64,000 bases of DNA from the NCBI RefSeq assembly GCF_017161425.1, contig NZ_CP071057.1:1426001-1490000 (forward strand), given 5' to 3'. A program made the translations under genes and the position numbers. The DNA comes from Marinicauda algicola. GTDB lineage: Bacteria > Pseudomonadota > Alphaproteobacteria > Caulobacterales > Maricaulaceae. This document shows, piece by piece, positions 52,547 through 61,685 of this stretch (positions are counted from its first letter, which is position 1; every line of letters begins with the position of its first letter). The notes under the pieces were generated by a model. The model saw nothing but the letters and a program-made list of their open reading frames with translations, did no database searches and was not told the DNA's origin.

Positions 52547-53152
52547 CTAGTGCAGGCCGGCCATGCCGGCGAACTCGGCGCGGGTCATGGCGAGCACGAC
52601 GGCGTTGGCCTCCGAGTTGAAGGCCGCGTCGCTCGCGCTGATCGCCCTCACCCGCGCATCGCCGTGCGCGTCGAGATCGCTGTGGACATAGATGCGGCCG
52701 CGGGCGCTCTCGTCCACATGCCCGACGCGGTAGCCGTCGCGGGTGTAGACATAGACGCGGGCATGGTCGTCGCCGCGATAGCTGCGCATGCGCGTGCTGG
52801 CGTAGGTGCGGGTGCGCACGCTCGGACTCTGCGCACGGGCGTGCACGCGGGTGCGCGAATAGGCCCGGGCGTTGCTCTCGAGCGCCGCGCGCAGTTCGGC
52901 ATTCGCATCGGCCATGGTGTGGGAGCTGAGCGAGCCGTCGAGATCGGAAACCAGGTCCGCGTCGAGCGCGAGGCCGGTGCGGCTGTCCACGACCGCGCCC
53001 GCCGTGCTGTCGAGCGTGGAATCAAGGCGTGTGGTGGAATTCAGCGACCCGTCGACCTGACCGGTCACTTCGCCGGTGATGTCGCCGACCTGCGCCGAAG
53101 CAGCGCCGCCGGCAAGCGCAAGCGGAAGAATCGTCGTCGCAAAGAGTCTCAT
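52547..53152 (-). CDS. Secreted hypothetical protein
   Basis: 201 aa. A signal peptide ends near residue 20 (GGAASA before QVGD). Ser/Thr/Asp-rich repeats follow (STLDSTAGAVVDS, DLVSDLDGSLS), then an Arg/Tyr-rich region (TRTYASTRMRSYRGDDHARVYVYTRDGYRVGHV). No family recognised. The start lies below an AT-rich upstream region with an operator-like palindrome. Confidence 0.6.
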   Translation of the reverse strand: MRLFATTILPLALAGGAASAQVGDITGEVTGQVDGSLNSTTRLDSTLDSTAGAVVDSRTGLALDADLVSDLDGSLSSHTMADANAELRAALESNARAYSRTRVHARAQSPSVRTRTYASTRMRSYRGDDHARVYVYTRDGYRVGHVDESARGRIYVHSDLDAHGDARVRAISASDAAFNSEANAVVLAMTRAEFAGMAGLH

Positions 53153-53307
53153 CGTTACCTCCTGTTGGCGATGTCGAACTCGTAAAGTGCGTGGACCGGC
53201 GATACCGTTGCGGCCAAATGTGCAGATGACGTGGCAATGCCGGGATCATTTCGAGGCATAGAGTTGCGACTCTTACTCGATTTGTCCGATATTATCATTG
53301 ATCGCAT

Positions 53308-53322
53308 CACATTCGAAATGTG
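53308..53322. promoter_or_regulatory. Operator-like palindrome in AT-rich region
   Basis: CACATT-CGA-AATGTG, a 15-nt palindrome in a locally AT-rich stretch (about 53265-53345) upstream of the secreted hypothetical gene that starts at 53152. The AT content stands out from the rest of the window. A dimeric regulator could bind here; its identity is unknown. Confidence 0.4.
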
Positions 53323-53406
53323 CACAATCTTTATTTATGAACCAGGTTCGCGCCCGGCGCGAACATTGTTCGTCCGAGTCGGCCGCTCGGCGGCCTCCGG
53401 CGAGAC

Positions 53407-54114
53407 CTAGCTGACAATGAGGATCGCGCCGTATCCGGCCGCGCCCAGGGCGAAGGCCCAGAAGCGGCTCGCGCGTTCGGCCGGAAGCTCTTCCTTGATG
53501 ACGTTGAGCACGATGGCGCCGGCAAGCAGGGCGAACAGAAGCGCCGTCCAGAATTCGGGGATCGCGACCAGGAGCGATAGCGCCCAGCCCGCCGGCGCGG
53601 ACGCGGCCAGCACCCAGCGCCCCCGATCGAGCCAGGCCTGGCCGTGATGGGCGAAGAGCGCGCGGTCGTTGACCGTGAAGTGCAGTCCCATGGCGAGGCC
53701 GTAGAGGGCGAGACCGGCCGGCCCCGCCGCCGCCTCGGCCTCGATCAGATAGCCGATCAGGAAATTGTAGAGCGCGAAGGCGGCCAGATGCAGCCGAAAG
53801 GGCGCGCGCGCGCCTTCATGGCGGGCGGCGCGTTCCCGCGCGAGCCGCTCGAGCCCGTAGAACACCAAGAGCCCGGCGAGCGCAACCGTGAACAACCCCT
53901 CCTCGTGGGCGAGCGCGCTGCCCTCCAGCGCCGCCCCTTCCAGGGCGAGTTCGGGCAGAAGGTGGACGAAGACATAGGCGACCGAGACCCCGCCCGCGAG
54001 CGAGAGCCAGACGCTGCGCGGGGTGCGGTCGAGAACGGCCAGATACGGGCTGAGGACGTGAACCGTGCCGAGCAGCACGGCAAGGAGGCCGGCGAGGAGG
54101 ACCTCGCCGCTCAT
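53407..54114 (-). CDS. ZIP-like integral membrane protein
   Basis: 235 aa with seven or eight membrane helices. Motifs SVAYVFVHLLPELALEG (HxxPE), a GLHFTVNDRALF segment (His) and NVIKEELPAERAS fit the ZIP metal transporter layout, but the full HxxxE signature of helix 4/5 is incomplete, so metal transport is uncertain. The ATG at 54114 overlaps the SDR stop by 4 nt. Confidence 0.62.
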   Translation of the reverse strand: MSGEVLLAGLLAVLLGTVHVLSPYLAVLDRTPRSVWLSLAGGVSVAYVFVHLLPELALEGAALEGSALAHEEGLFTVALAGLLVFYGLERLARERAARHEGARAPFRLHLAAFALYNFLIGYLIEAEAAAGPAGLALYGLAMGLHFTVNDRALFAHHGQAWLDRGRWVLAASAPAGWALSLLVAIPEFWTALLFALLAGAIVLNVIKEELPAERASRFWAFALGAAGYGAILIVS

Positions 54115-54983
54115 TGCCCCAGCTGCACGTCCAGGATCTCCACGCCCTCGGGCTTCTCCGCATCGTCCGGCACGAAGAAGTCCGGCAGGAGCGGCTCGCC
54201 CGGGCTCATGTGGTACCGGTCGAAATCGGTGACGCCCTCGCTCATCAGGAAGGTGTCGTCGATGAGGAAGTTGCCGGTGAACTCGGATGCCTTCTTGTTG
54301 AACACCCGCCAGGCCACGTCGGCCAGGATGTCGGGCTTGCGGCAATTCCTGAACGCCTCCTCGCCGGCGAGCACGTTGGCGATGGCGGCGGTGGCGATCG
54401 CGGTGCGCGGCCATATGGCGTTGGCCGCGATCTTCCCCTTGAACTCGCCCGCCCAGCCCAGGATGCACAGGCTCATGCCGAACTTCGCGCTGGTATAGGC
54501 GACGTGCGGCGCGAACCATTTCTGCTTCATGTCGAGCGGGGGCGAAAGCGCGAGGATGTGCGGGTTCTCCGCCTGCTTCAGGTACGGCAGGCATTTCTGG
54601 GTGACGAGAAAGGTGCCGCGCGCATTGACCTGGTGCATCAGGTCCCAGCGCTTGATCGGCGTCTCCTCGGTGCCCCGCGGGAAGATGGCCGAGGCATTGT
54701 TCACCACGATGTCGATGCCGCCGAAATGGGAGGCCGCGGTCTTCACCGCGTGCTCGACATTCTCCTCCTCGCGGATGTCGCAGACGATCGGCAGCGCCTT
54801 GCCGCCGGCCTTCTCCACCGCCTCGGCGGCGGTGTGGATGGTGCCGGGAAGCTTGGGGTGCGGCTCCTCGGTCTTGGCGGCGATGACGATGTTCGCCCCG
54901 TCCCTCGCGCAGCGCTCGGCGATGGCCAGGCCGATGCCCCGGCTCGCCCCGGTGATGAAGATGGTCTTGCCTTCAAGGCTCAT
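54111..54983 (-). CDS. Short-chain dehydrogenase/reductase, HSDL2-like
   Basis: 290 aa. NAD(P)-binding TGASRGIG, the NNAS motif, Ser in LALSPPL and the catalytic YxxxK (YTSAK) are present. The ISAKTEEPHPKLPGTI-type insert after the second strand and the C-terminal ESTG-like part resemble HSDL2 proteins, without the SCP2 domain. Substrate unknown; fatty or steroid substrates are possible. It forms a two-gene unit with the ZIP-like gene. Confidence 0.88.
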   Translation of the reverse strand: MSLEGKTIFITGASRGIGLAIAERCARDGANIVIAAKTEEPHPKLPGTIHTAAEAVEKAGGKALPIVCDIREEENVEHAVKTAASHFGGIDIVVNNASAIFPRGTEETPIKRWDLMHQVNARGTFLVTQKCLPYLKQAENPHILALSPPLDMKQKWFAPHVAYTSAKFGMSLCILGWAGEFKGKIAANAIWPRTAIATAAIANVLAGEEAFRNCRKPDILADVAWRVFNKKASEFTGNFLIDDTFLMSEGVTDFDRYHMSPGEPLLPDFFVPDDAEKPEGVEILDVQLGQ

Positions 54984-55025
54984 GATCGGTCCTCCCGCAG
55001 GTTTGCGCGAGAGACTAGAGCGCGA

Positions 55026-55817
55026 TCACAGCCCGCGCCAGACCCGCCAGGGCGGGCAGTAGAGCCCTTCCTCGTTGCGGCAGCGCGCGAAGGTGAAGAG
55101 CACCGTCTCGGCGCGCCCGACGATCTGGTCGGTGTGCACGTAGCCGATGCCGTAGGGCGCGCGGCTGTCTTCGGACCGGTCGCGATTGTCGCCCATCAGG
55201 AAGACGTGGTCGGCGGGCACGCGGAACGGGCCCATATTGTCGTAGCGCTGGTCGTCGCCGCGCTCGTAGATGGTGTGGGTGCGGTCGTTCGGCAGGGTCT
55301 CGATGTACTCGCTGACCTGCACGATGGAGCCGTCGCGGTCGCGGTAGCGCAGCGGGTCGAGCCCCTCGCGCACCAGGCGTTCGCGCCCGACGAGTTCGCC
55401 GTTGATGTAGAGCCGCCCGGCGCGCACCTCGATCGTGTCACCGGGAAGTCCGACGACGCGCTTGATCAGGTTGATGCCCTGGTTCGGGTCGCGGATCACG
55501 ACGACGTCGCCGCGCTCGGGCACCGATCCGAGAATTCGGCCCGACCAGCTGTCGGGAAGGAGATAGCCGATCCCCAGCGGCAGGGAGTGGCGCGAATAGC
55601 CGTAGGCCCACTTGCTGACCAGCACCCGGTCGCCGACCTGCAGGGCCGGCTGCATGCTTTCGGACGGGATGTGGAAGGCGGCGAAGCCGAACGTGACCAG
55701 CACGAACCACACCGCGGCGACTCCCGCGAAGAAGCGGACCGTCTCGCCGAGTTCGGAGATCGCCTTGCGGCCGAAACCGCTCACCGTCTCCTTCAGGGAT
55801 GCATTGTGGTCGCTCAT
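55026..55817 (-). CDS. lepB: Signal peptidase I
   Basis: 263 aa. One membrane anchor (residues about 28-48) and a periplasmic catalytic domain. Catalytic Ser54 in IPSESMQPAL and Lys119 in NLIKRVVGLPGD form the Ser/Lys dyad; the GDNRDRSEDSR box is intact. It overlaps the YbjQ-family stop by 4 nt. The frequent rnc neighbour is absent here. Confidence 0.96.
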   Translation of the reverse strand: MSDHNASLKETVSGFGRKAISELGETVRFFAGVAAVWFVLVTFGFAAFHIPSESMQPALQVGDRVLVSKWAYGYSRHSLPLGIGYLLPDSWSGRILGSVPERGDVVVIRDPNQGINLIKRVVGLPGDTIEVRAGRLYINGELVGRERLVREGLDPLRYRDRDGSIVQVSEYIETLPNDRTHTIYERGDDQRYDNMGPFRVPADHVFLMGDNRDRSEDSRAPYGIGYVHTDQIVGRAETVLFTFARCRNEEGLYCPPWRVWRGL

Positions 55818-56167
55818 TTCAGTCTCACTGCCGTTCCGTAGGCGAGGATTTCCGCCGACCCCTCCATCACCGTGGAGGTGGAGAAGCGAAAGGTGACCAC
55901 CGCGTCCGCGCCGAGCTGTTCGGCATGGCGCACGAGGCGGCCGAGGGCCTGCTCGCGCGCATCGGCGAGCAGCTTGGTGTATTCGGTGACCTCTCCGCCG
56001 ACCAGGTTGCGCAGGCCCGCGATGAAGTCCCGGCCGAAGAAGCGCGCGCGCACCACGCTGCCGCGCGCGATGCCGAGCACTTCGACGATCTCGCGCTCGG
56101 GAACGGTGTCCGCCATGGTCACCAGGACGCTGGATCGCATAGCCGGATTGTCACGCACGTCCGTCAT
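55814..56167 (-). CDS. YbjQ-family (DUF74) protein
   Basis: 117 aa. The family core, DTVPEREIVEVLGIARGSVVRARFFGRDF and the EYTKLLADAREQALGRLV motif, followed by ADAVVTFRF, is clear. YbjQ is a small pentameric domain suggested to bind metals; function unknown. The first ten residues are extra and the true start could be the Met at residue 10. It is part of the tight unit with lepB and the next gene. Confidence 0.87.
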   Translation of the reverse strand: MTDVRDNPAMRSSVLVTMADTVPEREIVEVLGIARGSVVRARFFGRDFIAGLRNLVGGEVTEYTKLLADAREQALGRLVRHAEQLGADAVVTFRFSTSTVMEGSAEILAYGTAVRLK

Positions 56168-56379
56168 TGCCGCTCGTCCTCTTCCACATGGTCACGCCCG
56201 GCCCCGCTGTAAAGCAGGGCAAGGCCGAGCGCAGGCAGCATCACCAGCCCCCAGACCGCGAGGCTCCAGGGAAAGTGGATACGCCAGCCGACGAGATTAA
56301 GTCCCGCAAAAAGGGCGACGAGAAGGCCGAGCCCCAGAGCAATGAGGCCATATGACAGAGCAGTGTTGCCCGGACGCAT
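56164..56379 (-). CDS. Small two-helix membrane protein
   Basis: 71 aa with two membrane helices (about residues 8-28 and 36-58) and an acidic tail (HVEEDERQ). The start at 56379 has AGGGA 10 nt upstream; the frame extends much further but without protein character. It overlaps the YbjQ gene by 4 nt and heads the three-gene unit with lepB. Confidence 0.72.
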   Translation of the reverse strand: MRPGNTALSYGLIALGLGLLVALFAGLNLVGWRIHFPWSLAVWGLVMLPALGLALLYSGAGRDHVEEDERQ

Positions 56380-56530
56380 CGCCGAGTGTCCCTGAAATTC
56401 TACAACCATGGGCGAATAAACCCGAACCGGGCGCGAATCGCCAGCCGCAATCCCAGCGCCCCAAGCTCGTCGGTTGACTAAACCGCGGCCTGCGCGGAGC
56501 CTGCACGACGCCATCGCAGGGAGCGGGACG

Positions 56531-58099
56531 ATGAGGCCAGGGATCATGCTCGCCGCAGCCGCGGCTCTTTTCGTTCTCCAGCCGGGCGCCGGCGCGCAGA
56601 CGGACGAGTCCGGCGCCGTCGCCGGCGAGGCGCGCGCCTGGCGGGAGGGGCACGAGGTCGCGATCCTGCGCGAGCTGCGCGCCTTCCTGGCCCTGCCCAA
56701 TCACGCCTCGGACGCGCCCGCCATCCGCGCCAATGCGGAGCATATCGTCACGCTGCTGCAGGCGCGCGGCGCGACGGCCCGCATTCTCGAGGCGGGCGGG
56801 TCCGCGCCGGCGGTCTATGGCGAGATCGACACGCCCGGCACCGACCTGACGCTGATGGTCTATGCCCATTACGACGGCCAGCCGGTCGAGCGCGCCCTGT
56901 GGCGCACCGATCCGTTCGACCCCGTGCTCCTGAGCGCGACCCACGAGGCGGGCGGGGTGCCGCTCGACTGGGACAGCCTCGCCGCTCCGGTCGACCCGGA
57001 CGCGCGCCTCTATGCCCGCTCGGCGAGCGACGACAAGAGCCCGCTCATCGCCGTTCTGGCTGCCATCGATGCGCTGGAGGCCGCCGGCCGGCCCCTCGCG
57101 GTCGACGTGAAATTCTTCCTCGAAGGCGAGGAGGAGGCCGGCTCGCCGCACCTCACACAGATGCTGACCGCCCACCGCGATCTGCTGGACGCCGATATCT
57201 GGCTGCTCGCCGACGGGCCGGTCGATCCGCGCGGAGACCCCCGCGTCATGCTCGGCGTGCGCGGCGTGACGCGCGCCGAGCTGACCGTGTTCGGGCCGGC
57301 GCGCGTGCTGCACAGCGGGCATTTCGGCAATGTCGCGCCCAATCCGGGCGCGCGCCTGGCCCATCTCGTCGCCTCGATGCGCGACGAGAACGGGCGCATC
57401 CTGATCGACGGGCTCGACAGCCCCGCGCAGATGAGCGAGGCCGCCCTCGCCTTCCTGGAGGACGGCGCGTTCGACGACGCGGCCATGTTCGCCCAGGCCG
57501 GCATCGCCCGGCCCGAATGGGGCGAGGACGCCCGCTACGGCGAGGCGATCGCCCATCCCGCGCTCAACGTGCTCGCCCTGTCGATGGGCGCGCAGGACGG
57601 CCCGGCGACCAATGCGATCCAGACCGAGGCGCGCGCCACGCTCGGCTTCCGCCTGACGCCGGGGCTCCCGGTGGAGACGGTGCGCGAGGCGCTCGCCGCC
57701 CATGTCCGGGCGCAGGGCTATCATCTCGTCGAGGGCGAGCCGACGCCGCAAGACCGGCTCGTGCACGACCGGCTCGCCCGGCTCGAGTTTTCCGAGTTCG
57801 GCTACGCGGCCGCCTATACCGATCCGGCCCACCCGCTCGCCGCGCGCCTGATCGCGCTCGCCGACGCAGCGAGCCCCGAACCGCTGCGCGTCGTGCCGCT
57901 GCTCGGCGGCAGCCTGCCGCTCGCCCCGATCCAGGACGTGCTCGGCGTGCCCTTCGTGATCGTGCCCATGGTCAATGCCGACAACAATCAGCATGCGCCG
58001 AACGAGAACTTGCGCATCGGGAATCTATGGTATGGGATCGAACTCTATGCCGTGATCCTCGCCGGGCTCGGAGGGGAGGACGGCGCGCCAAGCCGCTGA
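56531..58099 (+). CDS. Secreted M20-family metallopeptidase
   Basis: 522 aa. A signal peptide ends near residue 22 (GAGAQTDE). The M20 metal site is readable: VYAHYDGQPV (His, Asp), the SASDDKSP Asp, catalytic LEGEEEAGS, and a C-terminal NNQHAPNENLR (His). Length and order fit an aminoacyl-dipeptidase or carboxypeptidase with a dimerisation domain. Predicted periplasmic. Confidence 0.9.
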   Translation: MRPGIMLAAAAALFVLQPGAGAQTDESGAVAGEARAWREGHEVAILRELRAFLALPNHASDAPAIRANAEHIVTLLQARGATARILEAGGSAPAVYGEIDTPGTDLTLMVYAHYDGQPVERALWRTDPFDPVLLSATHEAGGVPLDWDSLAAPVDPDARLYARSASDDKSPLIAVLAAIDALEAAGRPLAVDVKFFLEGEEEAGSPHLTQMLTAHRDLLDADIWLLADGPVDPRGDPRVMLGVRGVTRAELTVFGPARVLHSGHFGNVAPNPGARLAHLVASMRDENGRILIDGLDSPAQMSEAALAFLEDGAFDDAAMFAQAGIARPEWGEDARYGEAIAHPALNVLALSMGAQDGPATNAIQTEARATLGFRLTPGLPVETVREALAAHVRAQGYHLVEGEPTPQDRLVHDRLARLEFSEFGYAAAYTDPAHPLAARLIALADAASPEPLRVVPLLGGSLPLAPIQDVLGVPFVIVPMVNADNNQHAPNENLRIGNLWYGIELYAVILAGLGGEDGAPSR

Positions 58100-58113
58100 C
58101 AGGAGCCTCCCCC

Positions 58114-58485
58114 ATGGCCGAGACCGAACCGAAGAACATCACCCCGTCCACAGACGGCGACCGCGTGCTCGGCGTCGTCAACTACGTGCTGATCCTGCTG
58201 GGCGTGCCCACGAGCGGCATACTGATGCTCGTCGCCCTGATCTTCGCCTATATCCGGCTCGACCAGTCCACGGGCTGGGTCCGGACCCATTTCATCTACC
58301 AGATCCGCACCGTGTGGGGCGGGCTCGCCTTCGCGATCGCGGGCTGGCTGACGATCTGGATCTTCGGGCTCGGCGCCCTGATCTGGCTCGTCGGCGCGGT
58401 CTGGGTGATCGTGCGCGGCGCGGTCGGCCTCATCCGCCTCGTCGACGGGCGCGGCCACCACGATCCGCGAGCCTTCCTGTTCTAG
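58114..58485 (+). CDS. DUF4870-like small membrane protein
   Basis: 123 aa with three or four membrane helices. The motif VRTHFIYQIRTVWGG and the GALIWLVGAVWVIVRGAVG segment resemble the DUF4870 family. Function unknown. It follows the M20 peptidase by 14 nt and is probably cotranscribed with it. Confidence 0.75.
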   Translation: MAETEPKNITPSTDGDRVLGVVNYVLILLGVPTSGILMLVALIFAYIRLDQSTGWVRTHFIYQIRTVWGGLAFAIAGWLTIWIFGLGALIWLVGAVWVIVRGAVGLIRLVDGRGHHDPRAFLF

Positions 58486-58495
58486 TCGGCGCGCC

Positions 58496-60283
58496 TCACG
58501 CGCTCTCCAGCATCGCTATCGCGGCCGGATCGAACAGGGCGTCGGCGCCCAGGCGCACCTGGCCGAGAAGACCGGGGACGGCGCGCAGCACGCTGTCGGC
58601 ATAGACCCGGGTCAGCGCGATCCGCCCGCGCGCATGCTCCTGGTCGCCCTCGCCGTGCTTCAGGCGGCGCTGGGCGGCGAGTGCGCCGAGGCAGAGGAGC
58701 CAGCCGCCGGTGACGTCGCCGGCGAGCTTGAGATAGGCCGTCGCACCGGCCAGGCGGTCCTCGGCCTTCGCCTTCAGCATCCAGCCCGTCGCCGCGTCCA
58801 TCGCCTCGACTGCCGGGCCGAACGTGTCGGCGAGCGCGTTGAGATCGGGGTTGGACGACGTGGCAAGGTCCTCGATCGTCTCCTGGAAGTCCTCGATCAG
58901 CTCGGCGACCGGCTTGCCGCCCTGCATGGGCAGCTTGCGCCCGACGAGGTCGATCGCCTGGATGCCGTTCGTGCCCTCGTAGATCGGCGCAATGCGCGCG
59001 TCGCGGTAATGCTGGGCCGCGCCGGTCTCCTCGACATAGCCCATGCCGCCATGAACCTGGACCCCGAGCGAGGCGACCTCGACGCCGACATCGGTCGACC
59101 AGGCCTTGGCGATCGGGATCAGCAGGTCCTCGCGCCGCTTCGACCAGGCGCGCTCCTCCGCGTCCTCGTGATGGACGGCGTAATCGGCCTCCACCGCGGC
59201 ATGGAAGCAGATCGCGCGGGCAGCCTCGGTCTTGGCCTTCATGATCGCCAGCATGCGGCGCACGTCGGGATGCTCGATGATGGCGTGCGGGGGCTCGCCG
59301 GGCGTCATCGGGGCACGGCCCTGCTTTCTTTCCTTCGCGAATTCCAATGCCTGCTGATAGGCGCGCTCGGCGATGGCGACGCCCTGCACGCCGACATTCA
59401 GGCGGGCCGAGTTCATCATCGTGAACATGCAGGCCATGCCCTTGGTCTCCTCCCCGACGAGCCAGCCCTTCGCCCGGTCGTACTCCATCGTGCAGGTCGG
59501 CGAGCCGTGGATGCCCATCTTGTGCTCGAGCCCGATGGCCCTCACGCCGTTGCGCTCGCCCGGCTCGCCCTCCTCGTCGGGTATGAATTTCGGGACCAGG
59601 AAGAGCGAGATGCCCTTGGTGCCGGCCGGGCTGCCGGGGGTGCGCGCCAGGACGAGATGGACGATGTTGTCCGCGCAGTCGTGCTCGCCCCAGGTGATGT
59701 AGATCTTCTGGCCCGAGATCGCCCAGCTGCCGTCCCCGTTCGGCTCGGCCCTGGTCGTGAGCGCGCCGACATCGCTGCCGGCCTGCGGCTCGGTGAGGTT
59801 CATGGTCGCCGACCACTCCCCCGTCATCACGCGCGGCAGGTAGAGTTCGCGCAGCTGTCTCGAGCCGTGGGCGATCAGCGCCTCGATCGCGCCGAAGGTC
59901 AGCATCGGACCGAGCCCGAAGCTCATGTTCGCGCTCTGCAGCATCTCCATCAGCGCACAGCCCATCGCCTTGGGGAGACCCATTCCGCCATGCTCGGTGG
60001 AGAACTGCAGGCCCTGCCAGCCGCCCTCGACATATTTCGTATAGGCACGGGGAAAGCCCTCGGGGGTCGTCACGGCGCCGTCCTCGAGCCTGCAGCCCTG
60101 CACGTCGCCGGTGCGGTTCAGGGGCGCAAGCACGTCGTTGGCGAGCTTTCCCGCCTCGTCGAGCACCTGCTGGGTCAATTCGCCGGACAGTTCGGGGAAG
60201 GCGCCGGTCGCCTTCAGCCCGTCCATGGCCGCGATTTCCTCCAGCGCGAAGCGGATGTCCCGGACCGGGGCGCGGTAATGCAT
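58496..60283 (-). CDS. Acyl-CoA dehydrogenase
   Basis: 595 aa FAD enzyme of the long bacterial type (about 590 residues, DmdC/fatty acid type). Motifs: MNLTEPQAGSDVGALTTRA, the QKIYITWGEHD segment, and the catalytic Glu in PIYEGTNGIQAIDLVGRKL. The ATG at 60283 has GGGAGG 8 nt upstream. It converges with the DUF4870-like gene (11 nt between ends). Substrate chain length cannot be told. Confidence 0.94.
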   Translation of the reverse strand: MHYRAPVRDIRFALEEIAAMDGLKATGAFPELSGELTQQVLDEAGKLANDVLAPLNRTGDVQGCRLEDGAVTTPEGFPRAYTKYVEGGWQGLQFSTEHGGMGLPKAMGCALMEMLQSANMSFGLGPMLTFGAIEALIAHGSRQLRELYLPRVMTGEWSATMNLTEPQAGSDVGALTTRAEPNGDGSWAISGQKIYITWGEHDCADNIVHLVLARTPGSPAGTKGISLFLVPKFIPDEEGEPGERNGVRAIGLEHKMGIHGSPTCTMEYDRAKGWLVGEETKGMACMFTMMNSARLNVGVQGVAIAERAYQQALEFAKERKQGRAPMTPGEPPHAIIEHPDVRRMLAIMKAKTEAARAICFHAAVEADYAVHHEDAEERAWSKRREDLLIPIAKAWSTDVGVEVASLGVQVHGGMGYVEETGAAQHYRDARIAPIYEGTNGIQAIDLVGRKLPMQGGKPVAELIEDFQETIEDLATSSNPDLNALADTFGPAVEAMDAATGWMLKAKAEDRLAGATAYLKLAGDVTGGWLLCLGALAAQRRLKHGEGDQEHARGRIALTRVYADSVLRAVPGLLGQVRLGADALFDPAAIAMLESA

Positions 60284-60439
60284 CTCTTCAGCCTCCCATT
60301 CGTTGGCAGGAAGATAGCGCGTGCGGCGCGCGGCGCGAGTCCGCAGCGCGATTCGATCACATCTTCGCGCATCCGGCTCGCAACCCGGTCGCGGCGCGTT
60401 AGGTTGCCGATAGAGCCGCCATCTAAGGACGCTTGCCCC

Positions 60440-61054
60440 ATGGCCTGCCTGCGACCGCTCGTTCTGCTGCCCCTGCTTCTGGCCGCCTGCGCGACGCCGG
60501 CCACGACCGACCCGGCCGAACTGCCCGCGGGCGAATGGAGTCTCGACGAGGCCCATACCAGCGTCGTCTGGCAGGTCCGGCACATGGGCCTGTCCTGGTA
60601 CACGGCCCGCTTCGACGAGGCGCAGGCGAGCCTCGACTTCGACCCGGAAAATCCCGAGGCCGCGCAGCTCACCGCGATCGTGAAGGCCGCCTCGGTCTCC
60701 ACCGGCGATCCCGATTTCGACGAGCAATTGCGCGGGGGTGCCTGGCTCGATGCGACAAATCATCCCGAGATCGTGTTTCGCTCCAACTCGGTCGAGGTGA
60801 CCGGCGAGAATACGGGGCGGGTGCACGGCGATCTGACCGTGAAGGGCCAAACCCGTGATGCGGTTATGGAAATTCAGTTCTACGGCGGCACGCACAATCC
60901 GCTCGAAGGCACCGAGGCGATTGGTTTTCAAGGCGAAATCGAAACCGAGTTCGGCCCGTTCGGGGTCGGAGCCTTCCCGGCGACCAATTTCATCGGCGAG
61001 ACGGTTCGGGTAAGAATCGAGGCGGAGTTTCTCAAGAGCGGGGACGAAGAATGA
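60440..61054 (+). CDS. YceI-family lipoprotein
   Basis: 204 aa. A lipoprotein signal (LLAAC, Cys17) is followed by a YceI lipocalin-like barrel: GEWSLDEAHTSVVWQVRHMG, the LRGGAWLDATNHPEIVFRS motif and GDLTVKGQTRDAVMEIQF. These proteins bind isoprenoid-type lipids. It overlaps the cytochrome b561 gene by 4 nt. Confidence 0.92.
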   Translation: MACLRPLVLLPLLLAACATPATTDPAELPAGEWSLDEAHTSVVWQVRHMGLSWYTARFDEAQASLDFDPENPEAAQLTAIVKAASVSTGDPDFDEQLRGGAWLDATNHPEIVFRSNSVEVTGENTGRVHGDLTVKGQTRDAVMEIQFYGGTHNPLEGTEAIGFQGEIETEFGPFGVGAFPATNFIGETVRVRIEAEFLKSGDEE

Positions 61055-61665
61055 GCGATACCGCAAAGCCCACGGCATCGGACCGCTACGGTGCGGTCTC
61101 GATCTTCTTTCACTGGACGATCGCGGCCCTCATGGTGGGCATGGTTTTCTACGGCTGGTGGATGGAGGGCGTGCGCGAGGCCGCCTTCGCGGGCGAAGCG
61201 AGCTTCTCGGCCGCGAGCTCGGCCTACAACTGGCACAAGACGATCGGCATCGCGGTCCTCGCCCTCTCCCTCGCCCGGCTCGGCTGGCGCCTCGGCCATC
61301 CCGTCCCGCCGCTGCCCGCGCACATGGCCGCCTGGGAGAAGGGGCTCGCCCGCTTCACCCATGTCGCGTTCTACGTGCTGATGATCGGCATGCCGATCGG
61401 GGGCTATGTCGCCGCCTCGTCCTTCACCGGGAATTTCCCGATCCTGCTGTTCGACGCGGTCGAGCTGCCCAAGCTGCCGGTCCCCCAGACCAGCGACTTC
61501 CAGGAGCTTTCCGGGTCGCTCCATGGCGCGGGGGGCTGGGTCATCCTGGGCGTGCTCGCCCTGCATGTCGCCGGGGCGCTGAAGCATCACATCGTCGACC
61601 GCGACGGGGTGCTGACCCGGATGATCCCGGGCCTGGACGTGCCCGAACAGAAGAACCGGCCGTAA
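61051..61665 (+). CDS. Cytochrome b561-family membrane protein
   Basis: 204 aa with four membrane helices. Likely haem ligands are the histidines in FFHWTIAA, YNWHKTIG, ARFTHVAFYV and LALHVAGALKHH. Bacterial b561 proteins move electrons across the inner membrane, and can use quinones. It is flanked by two yceI-type genes in one operon. Confidence 0.9.
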   Translation: MSDTAKPTASDRYGAVSIFFHWTIAALMVGMVFYGWWMEGVREAAFAGEASFSAASSAYNWHKTIGIAVLALSLARLGWRLGHPVPPLPAHMAAWEKGLARFTHVAFYVLMIGMPIGGYVAASSFTGNFPILLFDAVELPKLPVPQTSDFQELSGSLHGAGGWVILGVLALHVAGALKHHIVDRDGVLTRMIPGLDVPEQKNRP

Positions 61666-61685
61666 CGAGAAGAGGATTCCTGCCC

